6,642 bases of DNA from Treponema sp. (GTDB lineage: Bacteria; Spirochaetota; Spirochaetia; Treponematales; Breznakiellaceae). The number at the start of each line of letters is the position of its first letter. Positions within the stretch are counted from its first letter, which is position 1. Shown piece after piece: positions 1-5,010 of this stretch. The stretch lies in assembly GCA_031256115.1 (NCBI GenBank), contig JAIRRF010000286.1:1-6642 (forward strand), read 5' to 3'. Both the position numbers and the translations under genes were made by a program. A model generated the notes under the pieces. The model saw only the letters and a program-made list of their open reading frames with translations, searched no databases and was not told where the DNA came from.

Positions 1-135
1 AACCTATAAACAGAAATCCAGCTCGAAACTACCATTATCGAGAATTATGTTCGGCTGCCTGCTGGACTGCCAGAAACTAATCCCTGTCCTACAGGCCGGG
101 GAAAATTGATTTCCGTGCAATATACTTGATAAATG
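1..135. other. Non-coding stretch upstream of maf
   Basis: No open frame here looks like a protein gene; the minus-strand frame running back from maf lies mostly antisense to maf and shows no family features. Three short perfect hairpins follow one another: CTGG/CCAG (62-65 with 70-73), CCTGT/ACAGG (83-87 with 91-95) and GGAAA/TTTCC (100-104 with 110-114). None is followed directly by a T run. They could belong to the 3' end of a transcript entering from the left, but nothing in the window fixes their role. Confidence 0.4.
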
Positions 136-164
136 TTGACAATTCTTTTTTTTTATAGTAATGT
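136..164 (+). promoter_or_regulatory. Possible promoter for maf
   Basis: A perfect TTGACA lies at 136-141. At the standard 17-base spacing the -10 position reads TAATGT (159-164), only half matching TATAAT. A better match, TATAGT (154-159), sits at a 12-base spacing, which is too short. A run of nine T (146-154) fills the spacer and the surroundings are very AT-rich, so chance matches are likely. Placement before maf is sensible, but the call rests mainly on the -35 box. Confidence 0.3.
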
Positions 165-182
165 ATTGATAATAATATTTTA

Positions 183-228
183 AGCTCTACGGGGCTGAAG
201 GCGGTGGGTTCAAATCCTGCATTTCTCA
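183..228 (+). other. tRNA 3'-end-like fragment abutting maf
   Basis: Bases 204-220 form a T-arm-like hairpin: stem GTGGG (204-208) with CCTGC (216-220), including two G-U pairs, around a seven-base loop TTCAAAT of T-loop type. Seven bases that could be an acceptor 3' strand (221-227) and a discriminator A follow. Just upstream is a hairpin, AGCTC-TACG-GGGCT (183-196), closed by a UNCG-type tetraloop. No D arm or anticodon arm fits upstream. The nearest 5' acceptor match (GAGAATT at 40-46, six of seven pairs) is 188 bases from the 3' end, too far for an ordinary tRNA. It is therefore best read as a remnant or a chance resemblance, not a functional tRNA. Confidence 0.3.
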
Positions 229-233
229 AAAAA

Positions 234-821
234 ATGGAACCTATAGTTTTAGCCTCCGGCTCCCTGCGAAGACAGGAATATTTTAGACTCTTTGGGCTGC
301 CTTTTAATATTATGCCTGCCAAGCTGGATGAAATACCCAGACCGGGCCAAACCCCCGGAGAATATACCCAGGATATGGCGGTCCGGAAAATCAATGCGAT
401 AATCGGGCAGCTCCGGGGTCAAATACCCCGGTGGATTTGCGGCGCCGACACAGTTATTGCCGTAGATGGGGAAATCTTCGGCAAGCCCACAGACCGCAAC
501 GAAGCGAAAAAAATGATCGAAAGTCTGGCTGGCCGGGAACATGAGGTATCTACTTCGATAGCCCTTTTCAACGGAAAAAAACAAACTATCGACTGCCGTA
601 CCGTTAAATCCGAAGTAGTATTTGCTCCCCTGTCGGAAAAAGAAGTCGAATGGTACCTAAATACCGGTGAATGGCAGGGGGTTGCGGGATCCTACAAGAT
701 CCAGGGGCTGGGTGGCTGTTTCGTTACTTCCATAAAAGGTTCTTACAGCTCAATTGTAGGCTTGCCAATGCATGAGTTTTATCGTATGCTTATTGATAAC
801 GGTTACCAATACGGACCGTAA
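234..821 (+). CDS. maf: Maf-family nucleoside triphosphate pyrophosphatase (dTTP/UTP type)
   Basis: This 195-residue cytoplasmic protein should hydrolyse non-canonical or excess nucleoside triphosphates to the monophosphate and pyrophosphate, a house-cleaning role linked to septum-formation control in the family. Family marks are all present: LASGS-LRR at 6-13, GADT at 70-73 with the catalytic-type Asp72, GKP at 83-85 followed by the LAGREHEV segment (98-105), and GSYKIQG at 152-158. Arg12, Lys52 and Gln157 fit the YhdE (dTTPase/UTPase) subgroup rather than the YceF (m7GTP) subgroup; this assignment is from remembered family residues. The ATG at 234 is chosen because the family starts two or three residues before the ILAS-type strand. 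A GTG 30 bases upstream is in frame but would add ten residues encoded by the tRNA-like stretch. No clear Shine-Dalgarno precedes 234, so translation may be weak or nearly leaderless. It is separated from the rpsB cluster by 268 bases. Confidence 0.93.
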   Translation: MEPIVLASGSLRRQEYFRLFGLPFNIMPAKLDEIPRPGQTPGEYTQDMAVRKINAIIGQLRGQIPRWICGADTVIAVDGEIFGKPTDRNEAKKMIESLAGREHEVSTSIALFNGKKQTIDCRTVKSEVVFAPLSEKEVEWYLNTGEWQGVAGSYKIQGLGGCFVTSIKGSYSSIVGLPMHEFYRMLIDNGYQYGP

Positions 822-830
822 TTTCCTTCC

Positions 831-848
831 GACAAAGCGCCTTTGGTC
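831..848 (+). other. Hairpin just after maf
   Basis: Starting ten bases after the maf stop, GAC-AAAG (831-837) pairs with CTTT-GGTC (841-848) around the loop CGC. This gives seven base pairs with one bulged G. No T run follows, so it does not qualify as an intrinsic terminator. It might protect the 3' end of a maf transcript or be incidental. Confidence 0.3.
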
Positions 849-949
849 AAATACAAAGACACCGGAAGAGATATAGAGAAGGTTTGGGTTGTCCGGAATG
901 TTTATTACATCCTGTCCAGCCCTTGCATTTTCGTAAACTTCCTTGGAAC

Positions 950-972
950 TGCGTTTCGTTGAAACGCATTTT
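950..972 (+). terminator. Strong hairpin with short T run, possible weak terminator
   Basis: TGCGTTTC (950-957) and GAAACGCA (961-968) are perfect inverted complements separated by three bases, followed by TTTT (969-972). Placement between the maf stop and the rpsB promoter candidate suits a maf terminator. The T run is short and the stem is only half G-C, so efficiency would be low. It could instead be a protein-binding palindrome just upstream of the promoter. Confidence 0.35.
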
Positions 973-999
973 CAAGAAAACATACAAAAATGCTATATT
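971..999 (+). promoter_or_regulatory. Candidate extended -10 promoter for the rpsB operon
   Basis: TGC-TATATT (991-999) fits an extended -10 element, TGn followed by a five-of-six match to TATAAT. The -35 position at 17-base spacing reads TTCAAG (971-976), a half match, which an extended -10 tolerates. Transcription would begin near 1005-1007, exactly where the left arm of the predicted leader structure begins. That agreement supports the call. Confidence 0.42.
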
Positions 1000-1001
1000 A
1001 A

Positions 1002-1078
1002 GGAAGGTTTTCCGACCTGCTTTGCTGGCTTTGCAAGTTTTTGTACAGACCGAAGGTCTGGCTTTTCGGAAACCGTCC
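1002..1078 (+). ncRNA. Branched RNA structure in the rpsB 5' leader
   Basis: An outer stem joins GGTTTTCCGA (1006-1015) to TCGGAAACC (1066-1074). It has nine pairs with a single bulged T at 1008, and three more pairs are possible across one mismatch (1002-1004 with 1076-1078). It encloses two adjacent hairpins: TGCAA/TTGTA (1032-1036 with 1041-1045, one G-U) and CAGACC/GGTCTG (1046-1051 with 1055-1060, loop GAA). The rpsB Shine-Dalgarno starts five bases after the main outer stem. S2 autogenous control through the rpsB leader is established in E. coli, so a cis-regulatory role is plausible. No match to a named leader family was recognised. A short T run (1063-1066) after the second hairpin allows an attenuator reading as an alternative. 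Confidence 0.4.
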
Positions 1079-1084
1079 AGGAGG
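1079..1084 (+). promoter_or_regulatory. Shine-Dalgarno of rpsB
   Basis: AGGAGG is a full-consensus ribosome binding site. It lies five bases before the in-frame GTG at 1090 and three before an out-of-frame ATG at 1088 that reads only three codons to a TAG. It decides against the longer frame that would begin at 943. Confidence 0.8.
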
Positions 1085-1089
1085 AAAAT

Positions 1090-1995
1090 GTGGCGGTAGT
1101 CACCATGAAAAGCCTGCTTGAATCGGGGGTTCACTTCGGTCATCAGGTAAAACGCTGGGATCCCAGGATGAAGAAATACATCTTCGCCGAAAGAAACGGG
1201 ATTCATATTATTGATTTGCAAAAAACCATCCAGTCTATTAAGGACGCCTACGAAGCGGTTCGAAAAACCGTAGTGGCGGGAAAATCCGTTCTTTTTGTGG
1301 GTACAAAAAAGCAGGCCCAGCAGGCAATCCAAAAAGAAGCGGAACGCTGCGGTATGTTCTATGTAAATAACCGATGGCTTGGGGGTATGCTTACCAATTT
1401 TGTAACCATCAAAAAATCCCTGCTCCGGCTCAAAAAACTGGAGAAGATGGAAGTGGACGGCTCATTCGAAAACCTGACAAAAAAGGAAATAGCCGCCCTG
1501 GGAAAGGAACGAACCAAACTTCAAAAAAATCTTGGGGGCATTAAAGAAATGAAAGATCCCCCAGGCATACTTTTTATCATTGATACCAGAATGGAAACCA
1601 TTGCCGTTGCGGAAGCTCAGCGTATGGGTATTCCCATTGTGGCGGTGGTGGATACCAACTGTAATCCGGATGGAATCAACTATCCTATTCCAGGCAACGA
1701 CGATGCTATCAGGGCAATAACCCTTTTTACCCAAATTATTGCCAATGCCGTAATCGAAGCAGACAACGAAGCCGGACTAAAGATCATCGAAACCCTGGGA
1801 GAAGAAGACGAAGACATGGAAGACCTGATGAATGATATTTCCCTAAAGGAAGAAGACCGGGAAATTGATATCGAATCGTATGCTTCCGGTGCTGCAGAAG
1901 AGGCTGTAAAAACAGAAAACGCTGGAACGGATGACACAGGGACTGATGAAGACGATCTTCCGGTAGATGTAGACAAAGCATACGGTGAGGAGTGA
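1090..1995 (+). CDS. rpsB: 30S ribosomal protein S2 with acidic C-terminal extension
   Basis: S2 binds the back of the small ribosomal subunit between head and body and is needed with S1 for mRNA binding. The 301-residue product opens with [10 protein letters not shown], then the S2 hallmark GVHFGHQ (13-19) and [12 protein letters not shown] (21-32). [11 protein letters not shown] (93-103) and [10 protein letters not shown] (158-167) follow, then [19 protein letters not shown] (182-200), ending the core near 232. The GTG start follows a perfect Shine-Dalgarno and matches the usual MA-(V/T)-V-(T/S)-M family start. The open frame extends upstream to 943, but that part is leader and resembles no S2. 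Residues 237-301 form a low-complexity tail with about 27 Asp/Glu against four Lys/Arg, absent from the 241-residue E. coli protein. It is first in a tight operon; tsf follows after five bases. Confidence 0.97.
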   Translation: MAVVTMKSLLESGVHFGHQVKRWDPRMKKYIFAERNGIHIIDLQKTIQSIKDAYEAVRKTVVAGKSVLFVGTKKQAQQAIQKEAERCGMFYVNNRWLGGMLTNFVTIKKSLLRLKKLEKMEVDGSFENLTKKEIAALGKERTKLQKNLGGIKEMKDPPGILFIIDTRMETIAVAEAQRMGIPIVAVVDTNCNPDGINYPIPGNDDAIRAITLFTQIIANAVIEADNEAGLKIIETLGEEDEDMEDLMNDISLKEEDREIDIESYASGAAEEAVKTENAGTDDTGTDEDDLPVDVDKAYGEE

Positions 1996-2000
1996 GATTT

Positions 2001-2858
2001 ATGGCTGATATTAGCGCCCTGGATGTAAAGAAGCTCCGGGAAAAAACCGGAGCGGGAATGATGGAATGCAAAAACGCCCTTGTTGCCACAAACGGCGATG
2101 CGGTGGCGGCGGAAAAGATCCTGAAGGAAAAAGGACTGGCCGCGGTAGAGAAACGGGCCGACCGGGCTGTTAACCAGGGAAAGATCTTTATTAAAATTAA
2201 AAATGACGGCACAAAGGCGGTACTGGCGGAAATTGCCAGCGAAACGGACTTTGTTGCCCGAAATCCTGACTTCATTGCCCTGGGAGAGGCCCTTACCGCA
2301 AAAGCTCTGGAAAAGGGTTATACCGATACGGAGGAGGAACTTAAAACCATGGTATCGGATCTGGCAGCAAAAATTCGGGAAAATATGTCTCTGAAACGTC
2401 TGGTTGTAATGGATGCAGGTCAATGCGAATACCTCTGCCAATACATTCATGGCGATGGAGCTATCGGGGTGGTGGTAAAGCTTGCCGCCGACAAGGCCGA
2501 TGCCGTAAATGACGAAGATGTTAAAGCCTTCGCATTTACACTTGCCCTTCATATTGCAGCCTTTAATCCCATGGCTCTTAGCAGGGAAAAAATCGATCCA
2601 GCCTGGCTGAAAGAACAGGAGGATATTTTCCGAAAGCAAATGGAGCAGGACGAATCTGTAAAGGGGAAACCTGCCAATGTGGCGGAAAATATTCTAAAGG
2701 GCAAAGTTAATAAATTATTAAAGGAGATTTGCCTTCTCGATCAAGGTTATGTCAAGGATGAAAAGCAAAGCGTTGCCAAAGCTCTGGAAGATGCGGGGAA
2801 AAAGGCCGACGCTGTTCTTTCAATTGCCGATTATATATATTACAAAGTCGGCACCTGA
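2001..2858 (+). CDS. tsf: Elongation factor Ts
   Basis: EF-Ts is the cytoplasmic nucleotide exchange factor that reloads EF-Tu by expelling GDP. At 285 residues it has the normal length (E. coli 283). The N-terminal UBA-like domain carries KKLREKTGAGMMECKNALV (10-28), the first family signature. The second, ETDFVARN (81-88), contains Asp83 and Phe84, which in the E. coli complex insert near the EF-Tu nucleotide site. The core continues through YIHGDGAIGVVV and the LHIAAFNPMALSRE segment to CLLDQGYVKD near the C-terminus. The ATG at 2001 is preferred over an in-frame GTG nine bases earlier because AGGAG (1988-1992) is eight bases away and MADISALDVK is a typical start. The Shine-Dalgarno overlaps the end of rpsB, consistent with coupled translation of the pair, whose linkage is nearly universal in bacteria. 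Confidence 0.97.
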   Translation: MADISALDVKKLREKTGAGMMECKNALVATNGDAVAAEKILKEKGLAAVEKRADRAVNQGKIFIKIKNDGTKAVLAEIASETDFVARNPDFIALGEALTAKALEKGYTDTEEELKTMVSDLAAKIRENMSLKRLVVMDAGQCEYLCQYIHGDGAIGVVVKLAADKADAVNDEDVKAFAFTLALHIAAFNPMALSREKIDPAWLKEQEDIFRKQMEQDESVKGKPANVAENILKGKVNKLLKEICLLDQGYVKDEKQSVAKALEDAGKKADAVLSIADYIYYKVGT

Positions 2859-2879
2859 AAAATGATTAGGAGTTATCCA

Positions 2880-3434
2880 ATGCATAGCGCCATTAGCTCC
2901 TGCGAAGAGCGGATGAAAAAAACCATCGCCAATTTTAAAGAGGCTTATGCAGCCCTCAGGACAGGCCGGGCATCCCCTGCCCTGTTTGACAAAATCCGTG
3001 TGGACTACTACGGAGAAAAGACTCCCCTTAGCCAAATGGCAAATATTTCCACCCCCGAAGCCAGGCTTATCGTGATTCAACCTTGGGACAAAACCCTGAT
3101 TAGTGAAATTGAAAAGGCAATCCGGACTTCGGAGCTTTCCCTTAATCCATCCAACGACGGCAAGGTGATCCGCATTGCCATTCCTCCTTTAACGGAGGAA
3201 CGAAGGAAAGATCTGGTAAAGCAAGCCAAATCCCAGGCTGAACAAAGCAGGGTGGCAATCCGGAATATCCGCCGGGACGGAAACGACGAACTAAAAAAGT
3301 TTTTAAAAGACAAGGAACTTACCGAAGACGAGGAAAGCAAAAATTCCGAAGAGCTTCAAAAGCTGACCGATTCATACATAAAACAGATCGAAACGATACT
3401 GGAAGAAAAAGAAGCGGAGATAATGGAAGTTTGA
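2880..3434 (+). CDS. frr: Ribosome recycling factor
   Basis: RRF works with EF-G after termination to split the 70S ribosome. The 184-residue product equals the usual length (E. coli 185). Domain I is built from residues 1-29 and about 104-184 and forms the three-helix bundle. Domain II (about 30-103) includes LRTGRASPALFD (26-37), the STPEAR turn (57-62) and IQPWD (66-70). The recycling-critical arginine region reads NIRRDGND at 129-136. The ATG at 2880 is chosen because AGGAG (2868-2872) lies seven bases upstream. An in-frame ATG at 2862 has no such site and would add six residues. The gene follows tsf by 21 bases; the pyrH gene found between tsf and frr in E. coli is absent. Its stop codon overlaps the uppS start by four bases. 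Confidence 0.96.
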   Translation: MHSAISSCEERMKKTIANFKEAYAALRTGRASPALFDKIRVDYYGEKTPLSQMANISTPEARLIVIQPWDKTLISEIEKAIRTSELSLNPSNDGKVIRIAIPPLTEERRKDLVKQAKSQAEQSRVAIRNIRRDGNDELKKFLKDKELTEDEESKNSEELQKLTDSYIKQIETILEEKEAEIMEV

Positions 3435-4132
3435 TAAATTCCGAACATATTCCTGAACATATTGGGATCATCATGGACGGAAACGGAAGATGGGCTTTGG
3501 CCCGGAAGGAACCCAGAACCAAAGGCCATTTGGCAGGGCTCCAGGCAGCAAAACGAGTTGTCAAAGCTGCCGCCGATTTGGGAATCCGTTACCTTACCCT
3601 GTATGTTTTTTCCACCGAAAACTGGAAACGTACTGCAGAAGAGGTAAGTTTTGTGATGGGCCTGATTAAACAATATTTACGAAGCGAGTTGGATTTTTAT
3701 CGGGAAAACCAAATTCAGCTCCGCCATGCTGGAGATATGGCGGGATTGTCCGCCGACATTGCCGCCGAAATCCGGGACGTTTGCGGCGAAACAGCGGAAA
3801 ATGAAAAACTCCAGGTAATCATAGCCCTTAATTACGGCGGTCGGGATGAAATTGTCCGGGCGGTTAGGCGGGCTGCTCTGGCAGGGGAAGATCTATCTGC
3901 CATAACCGAAGCAGCCATTGCCCGATATCTGGATAACCCGGATATACCTGATCCTGACCTGATCATCAGAAGCGCCGGAGAATACAGGACAAGCAACTTC
4001 CTCCTTTGGGAAGGCGCCTATGCGGAATATTACAGTTCCCCTATTTTTTGGCCTGACTGGACGGAAAAAGATCTTTTCCTTGCGGTAGAAACTTATCAAA
4101 AACGGGTACGAAGATTCGGCGGTGTACCATGA
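3431..4132 (+). CDS. uppS: Undecaprenyl diphosphate synthase (cis-prenyltransferase)
   Basis: UppS condenses isopentenyl diphosphate onto farnesyl diphosphate in the cis configuration, making the lipid carrier for peptidoglycan and surface polysaccharide precursors. The 233-residue protein carries IIMDGNGRW (13-21) with catalytic Asp16, KGHLAG (31-36), FSTENWKR (60-67), ALNYGGRDEI (132-141) and DLIIRSAGE (176-184). TSNFLLW (187-193) and YAEYY (197-201) follow, with Glu199 at the Mg-binding glutamate position and Arg180/Arg186 in the IPP-binding region. The motif usually written RT(G/S)GE reads RSAGE here. The start is a TTG sharing bases with the frr stop (TTGA). No in-frame ATG precedes the essential Asp16, and a weak GGAG (3416-3419) lies 11 bases upstream. 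Translation probably depends on coupling to frr. Downstream, its TGA overlaps the cdsA ATG by four bases. Confidence 0.94.
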   Translation: MINSEHIPEHIGIIMDGNGRWALARKEPRTKGHLAGLQAAKRVVKAAADLGIRYLTLYVFSTENWKRTAEEVSFVMGLIKQYLRSELDFYRENQIQLRHAGDMAGLSADIAAEIRDVCGETAENEKLQVIIALNYGGRDEIVRAVRRAALAGEDLSAITEAAIARYLDNPDIPDPDLIIRSAGEYRTSNFLLWEGAYAEYYSSPIFWPDWTEKDLFLAVETYQKRVRRFGGVP

Positions 4133-4992
4133 ATAAACACAAAGTTATTCAGCGATTGCTTATTTTTTTCATTGGCATTCCGTTAGTAATATCGTTGATT
4201 ATCCTGCTGCCGCAATATAACCACCTGGCTTTAAACATAATAGTAATTCTTTTTAGTTCCATGGGAGCCGTAGAATTTTCCCTGATGCTTAAAGCCAAGG
4301 GATTTCCCATCTATGTAATTGAAGCGGCAATCCTCGGTTCACTAAGCCCCCTGGCAACGACCTTTATCGTAAGTTTCGATACAAACAGCCAGATTACCCA
4401 GTTTCTTTTTGTTACCGGCGCATTTTGGGTTTTGATATCAGAAATCTTCTTATATAAACACCGGGAGGATTTTTCCCCGGTACTTAGCAGGCTTGTTGCT
4501 GCTTTTTCGGTGATGATTTATCCCGGTCTTCTATTAAGCTGGGTTATTACGATGTCCACACTTACACATTCTACCGTTGTCATTCTGGCTTTTATTCTGA
4601 CTGTTACGACCAATGATTCCCTGGCCTGGGTTACAGGGATGCTTTTCGGAAAAAACAACAAAGGTATTTTTACTGTAAGCCCAAACAAAAGTATAGCCGG
4701 TTATGTGGGGGGGATGGCAGCATCCGTGAGTATATGTATTATCCTGGCATATACCAATCCTGAAGCTTTTGTGCCGGATCAAATACCAAAACTGCTTTCG
4801 GCAGCCCTGCTTGGCTTTTTTTCCGGCATTGCGGTAATCCTGGGGGATCTTGCCGAATCTGCGATAAAACGATCAAGCGGCTTTAAGGATTCAGGACGTC
4901 TTGTTCCCGGCAGAGGAGGCGTACTGGATTGCACCGATTCAATCGCATTAACAGCCCCTGTATTCTATGTACTATACCGGTTCTTTTTTTAA
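4129..4992 (+). CDS. cdsA: Phosphatidate cytidylyltransferase (CDP-diacylglycerol synthase)
   Basis: CdsA makes CDP-diacylglycerol from phosphatidic acid and CTP in the inner membrane, the branch point for all phospholipids. The 287-residue protein is strongly hydrophobic, with about eight or nine membrane spans starting at residues 9-27. The cytidylyltransferase core is clear: TTNDSLAWVTGMLFGK (160-175), SPNKSIAGYVGG (184-195), GDLAESAIKR (239-248) and KDSGRLVPGRGGVLDCTDS (253-271). Two signature positions differ from the common PGHGG...LDRxDS form: Arg262 replaces His and Cys268 replaces Arg. The acidic residues Asp163, Asp240, Asp254, Asp267 and Asp270 are kept, so activity is still likely. 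The ATG overlaps the uppS stop (ATGA), indicating translational coupling. The reading frame ends in three Phe codons within a T-rich run, and rseP starts 18 bases later. Confidence 0.95.
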   Translation: MNKHKVIQRLLIFFIGIPLVISLIILLPQYNHLALNIIVILFSSMGAVEFSLMLKAKGFPIYVIEAAILGSLSPLATTFIVSFDTNSQITQFLFVTGAFWVLISEIFLYKHREDFSPVLSRLVAAFSVMIYPGLLLSWVITMSTLTHSTVVILAFILTVTTNDSLAWVTGMLFGKNNKGIFTVSPNKSIAGYVGGMAASVSICIILAYTNPEAFVPDQIPKLLSAALLGFFSGIAVILGDLAESAIKRSSGFKDSGRLVPGRGGVLDCTDSIALTAPVFYVLYRFFF

Positions 4993-5010
4993 TGGTACGG
5001 AGTTTATGTA

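Noticed and set aside
8..26. Resemblance to the conserved 3' ACAGAA...GGCTTA region of RNase P RNA
   Set aside because: Only ACAGAA and a loose CAGCTC follow; the invariant GGCTTA is not present, and the rest of the RNA would lie outside the window.
40..228. A full tRNA or intron-containing tRNA spanning 40-228
   Set aside because: GAGAATT (40-46) could pair with the 3' tail at six of seven positions and a four-pair D-like stem follows, but no anticodon arm with a proper U33 loop can be drawn.
89..394. Minus-strand open frame over the maf start
   Set aside because: It lies mostly antisense to maf. Its GFEPTAF-like segment is the kind of spurious peptide produced by reading a tRNA 3' end on the wrong strand.
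943..1089. N-terminal extension of S2
   Set aside because: The frame is open but overlaps the candidate promoter and leader fold, while a perfect Shine-Dalgarno and family alignment support the GTG at 1090.
884..1099. Small plus-strand frame ending MWR in the rpsB leader
   Set aside because: It runs through the promoter and structured leader, has no Shine-Dalgarno or recognisable domain, and its composition is explained by the hairpins.
1680..2639. 319-residue minus-strand frame across rpsB and tsf
   Set aside because: It is antisense to two certain genes, serine- and phenylalanine-rich in the way shadow frames are, with no family motif.
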